Positions 1-5,952 of a stretch of 14,441 bases of DNA are shown piece after piece. Numbering within the stretch: the stretch's first letter is position 1; each line of letters opens with the position of its first letter. The translations under genes were made by a program, and so were the position numbers. Source of the DNA: Candidatus Latescibacterota bacterium (lineage in GTDB: Bacteria; JAAXHH01; JACQVL01); assembly GCA_016209865.1 (NCBI GenBank), contig JACQVL010000027.1, forward strand, positions 1 to 14,441. The letters are read 5' to 3'. The notes beneath the pieces were generated by a model, which was given only the letters and a program-made list of their open reading frames with translations, did no database searches and was not told the DNA's origin.

Positions 1-32
1 GCGATGAGCAGACTCCAACGGGAAGTGGGCAT
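1..32 (-). CDS. Possible N-terminal start of a further gene downstream of the thioredoxin gene (partial, runs off left edge)
   Basis: On the minus strand an ATG at 32-30 opens a frame that stays open to the window edge and reads MPTSRWSLLI, a short polar start followed by hydrophobic residues, as expected for a signal peptide or membrane anchor. A GAGGT Shine-Dalgarno-like stretch lies four bases upstream. It would be the third gene of the minus-strand redox operon, separated from the thioredoxin gene by the repeat element at 55-193. Only about ten residues are visible, so no product can be named, and the call rests on the start context alone. Confidence 0.3.
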   Translation of the reverse strand, partial: MPTSRWSLLI

Positions 33-54
33 CGGGACCTCAGAAGGAAAGAGA

Positions 55-193
55 GGGGTCAGGGGTCGGGGGTCAGGGGTCAGGAAAGGAATGGGTTACA
101 GGGCGCAGGTCGCAGGTCACAGGGCAGATTTAAGACCTTCGACGTTCGACCTTGTCTTTTGTTCTTTCTGGTTTTCCTGACCCCTGACCCCCG
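55..193. repeat. Inverted heptamer-repeat element A with nested heptamer families
   Basis: Four tandem 7-mers of the ggggtca type occupy 55-82 (the second is a one-base variant). The inverse form tgacccc is repeated twice at 178-191. Positions 67-87 and 173-193 are a perfect 21-bp inverted repeat. Inside lie two further 7-bp-periodic blocks of different sequence: 98-125 (acagggc, gcaggtc, gcaggtc, acagggc) and 135-155 (accttcg, acgttcg, accttgt). The element has no coding potential of its own and begins four bases after the thioredoxin stop codon on the transcribed minus strand. It could fold into a long hairpin in RNA. It resembles in style the heptanucleotide STRR repeats known from filamentous cyanobacteria, without implying relatedness. 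Confidence 0.85.
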
Positions 194-197
194 CTCT

Positions 198-719
198 TTA
201 CTGTCGCTTCACGAACTGCTCAAATTTCATCCGTTTGTACCAGCCGTCCCCCACGTAGGTGAGGATCGGGCTGAACTCGTCAGGGGGCACATACCCGGAC
301 ACCGGCGAGACCGCCTTGCCGTCCGGGTCGAGGAACCAGGTCATCGGGTACCCGTTGACGCGGTACATCGCGGCGACCTGTGCCTCGGTCACTGTCTTCC
401 CATTCACCTGCACCGTCTGCTTCGACTCGGCGTTGACTTTGACGAGGACGAACTTGCTCGTCAGGATGGCCTGGATCGACTTGTCCCCGTACGTTTTCTC
501 ATCCATCGTCTTGCACCAGCCGCACCAGTCGGTGTAGAAATCGATCAGGACGTGCTTGTTCTGTTGTTTCGCCAGCACCAGCCCACGATCATACCGGTTC
601 CACGTCAGTCCCGTGTTCTCCGTCTTCCGGGCATGGCTCGACTCGACGTTCACGAGCACGCTTCGTCCGATCACGACCAGCAGGACGACTGCACACCCGA
701 CTGTCAACCATCGTGTCAT
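198..719 (-). CDS. Membrane-anchored thioredoxin-like protein
   Basis: A 173-residue protein with one hydrophobic N-terminal segment (about residues 5-23), a signal peptide or anchor, followed by a thioredoxin fold. The redox motif WCGWCK is at residues 65-70, with cysteines 66 and 69, preceded by the usual VLIDFYTDW strand. The cis-proline is in GYPMTWFLD (P125). It probably works outside the cytoplasmic membrane in disulfide reduction or isomerisation; the substrate is not visible. The start at 719 is chosen over the upstream ATG at 776 because GGAGG lies seven bases before it and the longer form would run into the preceding gene. It follows the glutaredoxin-like gene by 22 bp, so the two form an operon. 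Element A begins four bases past its stop. Confidence 0.88.
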   Translation of the reverse strand: MTRWLTVGCAVVLLVVIGRSVLVNVESSHARKTENTGLTWNRYDRGLVLAKQQNKHVLIDFYTDWCGWCKTMDEKTYGDKSIQAILTSKFVLVKVNAESKQTVQVNGKTVTEAQVAAMYRVNGYPMTWFLDPDGKAVSPVSGYVPPDEFSPILTYVGDGWYKRMKFEQFVKRQ

Positions 720-741
720 CGTTCGACCTCCATGGGAATCG

Positions 742-1044
742 TTATGCGGTAAGTTCTCGAATGAATCGCCGTTCATTCACCCGGTACCAGAACCGTTCGA
801 CGCCGTCGATCAGCACGACGGGAATCTTGACCTGGTATCGCGCGAAGAGCTGATCATCCGAGGTAATCTCGCATTCTTCGTACTCGAAGGGAATCCGGGC
901 ACGTACCCGCAGGAGCGTGTCCCGGGCATCCTCGCACAGGTGGCATCCTGCTTTCGTGTACAGCGTCACCCGATGACGGACAGGCGACGAACGCCGCCCG
1001 GTCACACCCCCGGAAAGACGCTGCCTGATGCCGATCAGAGACAT
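742..1044 (-). CDS. Glutaredoxin-like protein (DUF836/glutaredoxin 2-like family)
   Basis: A 100-residue protein. After a basic N-terminal extension of about 24 residues comes a compact glutaredoxin fold: strand VTLYTKAGCHLC with the CxxC at residues 34-37, helix, strand EYEECEI, and the cis-proline segment YQVKIPVVLIDG (P75). This is the layout of small glutaredoxin-like disulfide oxidoreductases of the DUF836 type. It likely passes electrons in the cytoplasm; its partner is unknown, but the exported thioredoxin-like gene follows in the same transcript. The start has AGGGAGG seven bases upstream and lies about 25 bases after a strong promoter at 1070-1098. A specific physiological role is not shown by the sequence. 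Confidence 0.82.
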   Translation of the reverse strand: MSLIGIRQRLSGGVTGRRSSPVRHRVTLYTKAGCHLCEDARDTLLRVRARIPFEYEECEITSDDQLFARYQVKIPVVLIDGVERFWYRVNERRFIRELTA

Positions 1045-1069
1045 GGTCGAGCCTCCCTACACTCCGTTG

Positions 1070-1098
1070 TATATATACGCATTTCGCCTCCCTGTCAA
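1070..1098 (-). promoter_or_regulatory. Sigma-70-type promoter for the glutaredoxin/thioredoxin operon
   Basis: On the minus strand TTGACA (1098-1093) is followed by exactly 17 bases and TATATA (1075-1070). The likely transcript start is near 1063, giving a leader of about 20 nt that holds the ribosome-binding site. The -35 box is consensus and the -10 box matches at five of six positions. Confidence 0.75.
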
Positions 1099-1117
1099 GT
1101 AGGGCCTGAGAAAATTC

Positions 1118-1146
1118 TTGCCTGAGCTGAGGGATTCTGGTATTAT
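1118..1146 (+). promoter_or_regulatory. Sigma-70-type promoter for the aminotransferase/fabH genes
   Basis: TTGCCT at 1118-1123, a 17-base spacer and TATTAT at 1141-1146, about 45 bases before the aminotransferase ATG. It is back to back with the minus-strand promoter; the two -35 boxes are only 19 bases apart, so a regulator bound between them could affect both operons. No clear operator palindrome was seen. Confidence 0.6.
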
Positions 1147-1191
1147 ACTTACGGCCTTTGGATCATGTCTTGAACCGCACCGGAGTCTCTC

Positions 1192-2538
1192 ATGGCTGAT
1201 CTCACTGTCGCACCCCCGGCTCCCAGTCTGCTGGAGGCCTATCAGGCGGTGTTCCCGACCTCTCGTGCCCTGTACGAACGGGCGTTGGCGCTGTTCCCGA
1301 ACGGGGTGACGCACGACGGCCGGTTCTTGCGTCCGTTCCCGATCTACGTCGACCGGGCGTCCGGCTCGCGGAAGTGGGACGTCGACGGGCACCCCCTGAT
1401 CGACTACTGGATGGGCCATGGGGCGCTCTTGCTCGGCCACAGCCGGACGGAGGTCGTCCAGGCGGTCGCGTCGCAGGCGGCGCGCGGCACCCACTACGGC
1501 GCGTGCCATGAACTCGAAATCGAGTGGGCGGAATGGGTGACCCGGCTCGTCCCCTGCGCGGAGCGGGTGCGGTTCGTCAGCTCCGGGACGGAGGCGACGC
1601 TGATGGCGCTCCGCTTAGCGCGGACGTTCACCGGCAAGCAGAAGGTGATCAAGTTCCGGGGACATTACCACGGCTGGCACGACAACCTGATGGACGGGAC
1701 CGGCCCGGCGAAAGACCGTCCCCTGCCCGGGGTGCTCCGGGAGGTGTTCGACACCCTCATCAGCCTGCCGCCGGGCGACGCAAACCTCGTCGAGGACCGG
1801 CTGAAGCGGGATGAGGAGATCGCCTGCCTGATCGTCGAGCCGACGGGCGAACTGTTCGGCGGCACGCCGCTCGGCGGAGAATTCCTGACCGCGCTCCGCT
1901 GGTTGACGGAACGGCACGGGGTGGTGTTCATCATGGATGAGGTCGTGACCGGGTTCCGGTGCGCGCCGGGCGGGGCGCAAGCACATTACGGGATCAAGCC
2001 CGACCTATGCACCCTGGCCAAGATCCTGGCGGGTGGCCTGCCCGGCGGGGCGGTCGCCGGACGGAAAGATATCCTCGACCTGCTGGAAATCCGACCGGAT
2101 GCTGCCTGGCAGACGACGAAGAAAATGCCGCATTACGGGACGTTCAACGCCAGCCCGCTCTCCGCCGCCGCCGGGGTCGCCGCGCTGAAGGTCGTCGCGG
2201 CCGGCCAGGACATCGCACGGGCGAACGAGATGGCGGCCCTTCTGCGCGACCGTCTGGCGCGCGTGCTGGACGCACACGGCCTGCACACCTGGCGGGTGTT
2301 CGGCCAGTTCTCCGGGGTCAAGTTGAGTTCTTCGCAGAACCCCGCCCAGTCGCGGCGCGGCGACCTCGACCTGATCTATGCCCTCCGTGGCGGGATGCTC
2401 CTCAACGGGGTCGACCTGCCGGGCGTGGACGGTCTGACGTCCTCCGCTCATACCGCCGACGATGTCGAACAGACCGCCGCCGCGTTCGATGCGACTCTGA
2501 CGATGCTCATGCATGAGGGCATTCTGGCGCGTACGTAA
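1192..2538 (+). CDS. Class III PLP-dependent aminotransferase, HemL-like
   Basis: A 448-residue protein of the class III aminotransferase/glutamate-1-semialdehyde aminomutase superfamily. Visible hallmarks in order: WDVDGHPLIDYWMGHGALLLGH (61-83, substrate and cofactor pocket), phosphate-binding SSGTEA (130-135), GHYHGWH (157-163, ring stacking), DEVVTGFR (249-256, Asp to the pyridine nitrogen), and the Schiff-base lysine K277 in LAKILAGGLPGG. GTFNASPL (317-323) closes the second subunit's phosphate site. It moves an amino group, or shifts it within a molecule; the substrate cannot be read from sequence. Position beside a fabH homologue rather than other haem genes argues against it being the housekeeping hemL. 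Start ATG has CGGAG six bases upstream. FabH starts 16 bases after its stop, so they are co-transcribed. Confidence 0.9.
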   Translation: MADLTVAPPAPSLLEAYQAVFPTSRALYERALALFPNGVTHDGRFLRPFPIYVDRASGSRKWDVDGHPLIDYWMGHGALLLGHSRTEVVQAVASQAARGTHYGACHELEIEWAEWVTRLVPCAERVRFVSSGTEATLMALRLARTFTGKQKVIKFRGHYHGWHDNLMDGTGPAKDRPLPGVLREVFDTLISLPPGDANLVEDRLKRDEEIACLIVEPTGELFGGTPLGGEFLTALRWLTERHGVVFIMDEVVTGFRCAPGGAQAHYGIKPDLCTLAKILAGGLPGGAVAGRKDILDLLEIRPDAAWQTTKKMPHYGTFNASPLSAAAGVAALKVVAAGQDIARANEMAALLRDRLARVLDAHGLHTWRVFGQFSGVKLSSSQNPAQSRRGDLDLIYALRGGMLLNGVDLPGVDGLTSSAHTADDVEQTAAAFDATLTMLMHEGILART

Positions 2539-2554
2539 GGAGACACCTGCTCAG

Positions 2555-3562
2555 ATGATCCGACGTGGCACCCCGTTTAACGCGATGATCACGGGCATCG
2601 CGCACTACCTGCCGGAACGGCGCCTGACGAACGCCGACCTGGAACAGATGGTCGAGACGACAGACGAATGGATCAGGACCCGGACCGGCATCTCCGAGCG
2701 GCGCATCCTGGAGAAGGGTAAGGGCACGTCGGTGATGGCCATCGAAGCGGCCAAACGCTTGATGGAGCAGACCGGCCTGACGGCTGAAGAGATCGACCTG
2801 ATCATCGTCGGCACGGTCACGCCGGACATGTACTTCCCGTCCACCGCCTGTCTCGTCCAGGACGCAATCGGGGCGAAGAACGCGTGGGGGTTCGATGTCC
2901 TGGGGGCGTGCTGCGGGTTCATCTACACCCTGACGGTCGGGGCGCAGTTCATCGAGACAGGGGCCCACAAAAAAGTGGTGGTCATCGGGGCGGACAAGAT
3001 GAGTTCCATCATGGACTACACCGACCGCCAGACGTGCGTCCTGTTTGGGGATGCGGCCGGGGCGGTCCTCCTTGAGCCGACGACCGACCCGGAGATGGGC
3101 ATCCTCGATTTCATCCATCATATCGACGGGTCGGGAGGGCAGTACCTGTACATGCCCGGCGGGGGCAGCCTCCACCCGCCCACGCACGAGACGGTGGAGA
3201 AGAAGATGCACTACGTCCACCAGGACGGACAGGCGGTGTTCAAGTTCGCCGTGGTCGGGATGGCGGAAGTGTCCGAGGATCTTCTCAAGCAGAACGGATT
3301 GACCGGGTCGGACATCGCTCTGTTCGTCCCCCATCAGGCGAACCTGCGGATCATCGAGAGCAGCGCGAAGCGGATGAAGCTTGACCCGTCCAAAGTCGCC
3401 ATCACGATCGATAAGTATGGAAACACGACGTCGGGTACGATCCCGGTGTCGTTGTCAGAAGCGGTAGACGAGGGACTGGTGAAGAAAGGGGACCTCATCG
3501 TGATGTCCAGCTTTGGCGCCGGATTCACCTGGGGGAGCGTGCTCACACGGTGGGGGTATTAG
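2555..3562 (+). CDS. fabH: Beta-ketoacyl-ACP synthase III (KAS III, FabH family)
   Basis: A 335-residue condensing enzyme of the thiolase fold, which normally joins an acyl-CoA starter to malonyl-ACP to begin a fatty acid or similar chain. The catalytic triad is complete: Cys119 in GACCGF, His260 in VPHQANLRI, and Asn290 in KYGNTTSGTIP. Early motifs TDEWIRTRTGISERRI and the C-terminal FGAGFTWGS are family typical, and length is normal. Start at 2555 is preferred because AAGGAGA lies 12 bases upstream, just after the aminotransferase stop; an internal ATG at 2585 lacks a ribosome site and 2513 overlaps the neighbour. No acp, fabD or other fab gene is in view, so it could serve housekeeping lipid synthesis or a special pathway with the aminotransferase. 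Symbol is by family. Confidence 0.9.
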   Translation: MIRRGTPFNAMITGIAHYLPERRLTNADLEQMVETTDEWIRTRTGISERRILEKGKGTSVMAIEAAKRLMEQTGLTAEEIDLIIVGTVTPDMYFPSTACLVQDAIGAKNAWGFDVLGACCGFIYTLTVGAQFIETGAHKKVVVIGADKMSSIMDYTDRQTCVLFGDAAGAVLLEPTTDPEMGILDFIHHIDGSGGQYLYMPGGGSLHPPTHETVEKKMHYVHQDGQAVFKFAVVGMAEVSEDLLKQNGLTGSDIALFVPHQANLRIIESSAKRMKLDPSKVAITIDKYGNTTSGTIPVSLSEAVDEGLVKKGDLIVMSSFGAGFTWGSVLTRWGY

Positions 3563-3568
3563 AATTCA

Positions 3569-3684
3569 ATTTTGGATTTTCGATTTTGGATTGGGAACGT
3601 ATGTGACGGAGAGCTTCGATGCTGTCATTTCCGCGTAAGCGGGAATCCATTTTTTAACCGACTACCGACCACTGACTACCGATT
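3569..3684. repeat. Heptamer-repeat region B between fabH and tpx
   Basis: Seven bases after the fabH stop begins a 7-bp-periodic block at 3569-3596 (attttgg, attttcg, attttgg, then a degraded unit). A second, unrelated block at 3657-3684 has four units of accgact type. Between them sits hairpin repeat copy 1 (3623-3652). The two blocks are not inverse copies of each other, so unlike elements A, C and D this one is not a matched pair; it may be a composite or a decayed element. No gene is present in 3563-3806. Confidence 0.75.
3623..3652 (+). repeat. GNAA-loop hairpin repeat, copy 1 (terminator-like)
   Basis: A 30-nt unit with stem ATTTCCGC / GCGGGAAT and loop GTAA. One pair is T opposite G, a G-U wobble in RNA. 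It is followed by CC and a run with six T residues, so in the fabH transcript it looks like an intrinsic terminator. The same unit recurs at 5048-5077 and, on the minus strand, at 13134-13162, with flanking TGTC and CCATT shared by all three. Confidence 0.8.
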
Positions 3685-3699
3685 CGCTGCCCTTTTCCC

Positions 3700-3728
3700 T
3701 TGACAGTCAACCATACGGCGATTAGTTT
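3700..3728 (+). promoter_or_regulatory. Putative tpx promoter
   Basis: A consensus TTGACA box at 3700-3705 is followed after 17 bases by TAGTTT (3723-3728), a weak -10 box. It lies about 80 bases before the tpx start and just downstream of the repeats and terminator-like hairpin, so tpx is probably transcribed on its own. Confidence 0.4.
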
Positions 3729-3806
3729 AACAGCACGTTTCAGGCACATTTTCAATACGAAGTGAGAGTGCAATCCATCAAGAGACTTCTCAAAGGAGGC
3801 AGTTGC

Positions 3807-4325
3807 ATGGCCATAGAACGACCCGCAGCGGTCACGCTCCGAGGGAATCCGTTCACCCTGGTCGGCCCGGAGATCAAGGTCGGAGATAAAGCCCCCGCCT
3901 TCCAGGTGCTCGGCGGCGACCTCTCGTCCGTCACGCTGGACACGTATAAAGGCAAGGTGAAGGTCATCTGCGCGGTCCCATCCCTGGACACGCCAGTCTG
4001 TGACACAGAGACCCGGCGGTTCAACGCAGAGGCGGCGAACTTGAGCGATCACATCGCCATCCTGACGGTCAGCGTCGATTTGCCGTTCGCGCAGAAGCGC
4101 TGGTGCGGGGCGAACGGCGTGGACAAGGTGACGGCGTTGTCCGATCATCGGGAGACCGCGTTCGGCCAGGCGTACGGGACGCTCATCAAAGAACTGCGCC
4201 TCCTCAGCCGGGCGGTGTTCGTCGTCGACGCGAGCGACACGGTACGGTACGTCGAGTACGTGCCCGAAGTCGCCAGTGAGCCGAACTACGGGGCAGCCCT
4301 GGCGGCGGCGAAAGCAGCCGTGTAG
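3807..4325 (+). CDS. tpx: Thiol peroxidase (atypical 2-Cys peroxiredoxin)
   Basis: A 172-residue peroxiredoxin of the Tpx group, which reduces hydrogen peroxide and organic hydroperoxides and is recharged by thioredoxin. The N-terminal LRGNPFTLVG and VGDKAPAF are typical. The peroxidatic cysteine is C65 in PSLDTPVCDTETRRFN and the resolving cysteine is C100 in KRWCGANG, at the spacing seen in Tpx. The conserved arginine is in LLSRAVFVVD. Start at 3807 is set by a strong AAAGGAGG seven bases upstream; an earlier in-frame ATG at 3762 lacks one. A perfect hairpin follows the gene, so it looks monocistronic. The thioredoxin-like gene at 198-719 is predicted to be exported and is therefore unlikely to be its direct reductant. 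Confidence 0.95.
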   Translation: MAIERPAAVTLRGNPFTLVGPEIKVGDKAPAFQVLGGDLSSVTLDTYKGKVKVICAVPSLDTPVCDTETRRFNAEAANLSDHIAILTVSVDLPFAQKRWCGANGVDKVTALSDHRETAFGQAYGTLIKELRLLSRAVFVVDASDTVRYVEYVPEVASEPNYGAALAAAKAAV

Positions 4326-4352
4326 TCTCTCATCCTTCGAGTGACCTTCTCG

Positions 4353-4385
4353 AACGCCGTCCGGTTCTCATCACGGACGGCGTTT
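4353..4385 (+). terminator. Hairpin terminator after tpx
   Basis: A perfect 11-bp stem (AACGCCGTCCG at 4353-4363 with its complement at 4374-4384) around a 10-base loop, ending in TTT and then TGTGTT. The T tract is short, so termination may be partial. It ends only seven bases before the dcd ribosome-binding site, so some read-through into dcd is possible. Confidence 0.7.
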
Positions 4386-4391
4386 GTGTTC

Positions 4392-4397
4392 AAGGAG
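4392..4397 (+). promoter_or_regulatory. Ribosome-binding site that fixes the GTG start of dcd
   Basis: AAGGAG six bases before GTG 4404. It decides the start against the upstream ATG at 4341, which would place the terminator hairpin inside the coding region. Confidence 0.85.
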
Positions 4398-4403
4398 TCT
4401 CCC

Positions 4404-5030
4404 GTGATCCTGAGTGACCGGACGATCAGAGAAGAAATCGCCGCCGGTCGGCTGATCATCGACCCGTACGACCCGAAGCTCGTCCAGCCGGCCAGTCTCG
4501 ATCTGCGGCTCAGCCTGAAATTCCGGGTCTTCGCGGACGTGTCGATGTACGGACAGATGGGTAAAGCGTACATCGACACGAAAGAATCGGTCGCCGATAT
4601 CATGCGGCTGGTCGAGGTGAAAGACGGGGAGCCGTTCATGCTCCCGCCGCGCCAGTTCGTGCTCGGCAGCACGGTGGAGACGGTGACCCTCCCGGCCGAT
4701 CTGGTCGGCCGCCTGGAGGGACGGAGTTCGCTCGGCCGGATCGGCGTGGTCATCCACAGCACTGCCGGGTACATCGATTGCGGCTACTCCGGCCAGATCA
4801 CCCTCGAAATCTCCAACCTCAGTCCTCTGCCCATCGCCCTGTATCCGGGCATGAGGATCGCGCAAATCTCCTTCGCCCGGATGACTACGCCCGCGGAGCG
4901 TCCCTATGGCCATAAAGACCTGTCGAGCAAATACCAGGGCCAGCAGGACCCGACGCCGAGCAAACTGTTCATGGACTTCACGACAAGCAAGGACGAAGGA
5001 CGAAGGACGAAAGGGAAAAGAAGAGGTTAG
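4404..5030 (+). CDS. dcd: dCTP deaminase (possibly bifunctional dCTP deaminase/dUTPase)
   Basis: A 208-residue trimeric dUTPase-fold enzyme, deaminating dCTP to dUTP for thymidylate synthesis. The N-terminus MILSDRTIREEIAAG (GTG start) and QPASLDLRLS are classic Dcd. GRSSLGRIGV (106-115) and STAGYIDCGYSGQITLEI (119-136) hold the nucleotide site; E135 matches the general base. The RSSLGR...TAGYID pattern is closer to the bifunctional deaminase/dUTPases of Mycobacterium and Methanocaldococcus than to E. coli Dcd, so direct dCTP to dUMP conversion is possible. The usual proline of IDPG is replaced by cysteine (IDCG). The last 14 or so residues after LFMDFTT, with KDEGRRTKG, are encoded by the heptamer repeat of element C and are not part of the normal family fold. 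Confidence 0.92.
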   Translation: MILSDRTIREEIAAGRLIIDPYDPKLVQPASLDLRLSLKFRVFADVSMYGQMGKAYIDTKESVADIMRLVEVKDGEPFMLPPRQFVLGSTVETVTLPADLVGRLEGRSSLGRIGVVIHSTAGYIDCGYSGQITLEISNLSPLPIALYPGMRIAQISFARMTTPAERPYGHKDLSSKYQGQQDPTPSKLFMDFTTSKDEGRRTKGKRRG

Positions 5031-5106
5031 AGGCAACATTTCTGCTCTGTCATTCCCGCGCAAGCGGGAATCCATTTTCGTCCTTCGTCCTTATCACTTC
5101 GTCCTT
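4989..5106. repeat. Inverted heptamer-repeat element C with embedded hairpin
   Basis: Three tandem aaggacg units at 4989-5009 face four units of cgtcctt at 5079-5106 (the third is a variant, atcactt). Positions 4996-5012 and 5076-5092 are a perfect 17-bp inverted repeat. The centre holds hairpin repeat copy 2 immediately beside the right arm. The left arm is inside the dcd reading frame and supplies its C-terminal tail; the right arm ends a few bases before the ribosome-binding site of the UPF0173 gene. Confidence 0.85.
5048..5077 (+). repeat. GNAA-loop hairpin repeat, copy 2
   Basis: A perfect 8-bp stem ATTCCCGC / GCGGGAAT with loop GCAA, preceded by TGTC and followed by CCATTTT. Same unit as 3623-3652 and 13134-13162. 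It lies in the sense direction of dcd and the following hydrolase gene. Confidence 0.85.
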
Positions 5107-5122
5107 GATTGAGGAGGCGACC

Positions 5123-5806
5123 ATGCCAACCCTCACCTACCTCGGGCATGCCTGTTTGACCCTCGCAGACGGCTCGCATACCCTGCTCTTCGACCCGTTC
5201 CTGACCGGGAACCCGCAGGCCTCCATCCCGGCGAGCGACATCCACGCCGATTACATCCTGCTGACCCACGGCCACGCCGACCATCTCGGCGACGCGATCC
5301 CGATCGCCAGGCGGTGCAAAGCCACGATCATCACCACGTATGAGTTAGCCGCGTACTGTGAACGGCACGGCGCGACGGTGCACGGGATGGGGATCGGCGG
5401 GTCGTATGCGTTCCCGTTCGGCCGCGTCAAAGTGACGCAAGCCCTCCACGGGTCGGCCATCGTCGGCGACCGGGGGATCGAGTACACCGGAAACCCGTGC
5501 GGGTTCCTCGTCCACATCGGCGGGAAGACGATCTACAACGCGGGAGACACCGGACTGTTCGGGGACATGGCGCTCATCGGGCGGCTGTACAAGCCCTATG
5601 CCGCCATCCTGCCCATCGGGGATAATTACACGATGGGGATCGATGACGCGGTCGAAGCCGTCAAGATGCTCGCCCCGAAACTGGTCATCCCGATTCACTA
5701 CAACACGTTCCCCGTCATCATGCAGGACCCGTACGTGTTCGTCAAGAAGGTCGGCAAAACGCCCCGGTGCGTCGTGCTCAAGCCGGGCGAGGCGTTTACG
5801 ATATAG
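5123..5806 (+). CDS. UPF0173-family metal-dependent hydrolase (metallo-beta-lactamase fold)
   Basis: A 227-residue protein of the UPF0173 (YtkL-like) group of metallo-beta-lactamase-fold hydrolases; the natural substrate of the group is not settled. Metal ligands are visible: THGHADHLGD (H49, H51, D53, H54), H109 in QALHGSA, D142 in YNAGDTGLFGDM, and H192 in IPIHYNTFP. The block PIGDNYTMGIDDAVEAVKML is a family signature. Start at 5123 has GAGGAGG five bases upstream; the in-frame ATG at 5105 lies in the repeat. The stop codon TAG (5804-5806) shares two bases with the first heptamer of element D. A cytoplasmic location is likely since no signal peptide is seen. Confidence 0.92.
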   Translation: MPTLTYLGHACLTLADGSHTLLFDPFLTGNPQASIPASDIHADYILLTHGHADHLGDAIPIARRCKATIITTYELAAYCERHGATVHGMGIGGSYAFPFGRVKVTQALHGSAIVGDRGIEYTGNPCGFLVHIGGKTIYNAGDTGLFGDMALIGRLYKPYAAILPIGDNYTMGIDDAVEAVKMLAPKLVIPIHYNTFPVIMQDPYVFVKKVGKTPRCVVLKPGEAFTI

Positions 5807-5932
5807 TGACGAGTGGCGAGTGACAAGTGACGAGCAAAAGAAGGTTGAAGCTAAGGGAAGATTGAGGTTAAGGTTCCTCGATCGTTCTTCACGCTGAACC
5901 TGATCTTGACTCGTCACTTGTCACTCGTCACT
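5805..5932. repeat. Inverted heptamer-repeat element D
   Basis: Four tandem units of agtgacg type (5805-5832) face three units of cgtcact type (5912-5932). Positions 5812-5834 and 5910-5932 pair as inverted repeats at 22 of 23 positions, and the internal agtgaca variant is mirrored exactly by tgtcact on the other arm. The centre (about 75 bp) is purine-rich on the left and has no gene. The element starts inside the stop codon of the UPF0173 gene and ends about ten bases before the moaB ribosome site. Confidence 0.85.
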
Positions 5933-5952
5933 GCTGGACAACAGGAGCCACG

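Noticed and set aside
55-193. CRISPR array
   Set aside because: Repeats are 7 bp, directly adjacent, without unique spacers of uniform length, and no cas gene is present.
1192-2538. Housekeeping hemL (glutamate-1-semialdehyde aminomutase)
   Set aside because: Motifs fit the superfamily, but the context is not a haem cluster and several GSAM-typical stretches differ, so the specific name was not assigned.
2507-3334. Minus-strand open frame of 275 codons opposite fabH
   Set aside because: Antisense shadow of a gene with a complete catalytic triad; composition is typical of noncoding GC-rich frames.
4341-4403. Upstream ATG start for dcd adding 21 residues
   Set aside because: The added part overlaps the tpx terminator hairpin, lacks a ribosome site, and dCTP deaminases begin at the M(V)ILSD segment, which has AAGGAG six bases before its GTG.
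4989-5106. MITE of a known insertion sequence with target-site duplication
   Set aside because: The inverted arms are internally tandem 7-mers, no transposase is in the window, and no matching flanking duplication could be made out; kept as a repeat element only.
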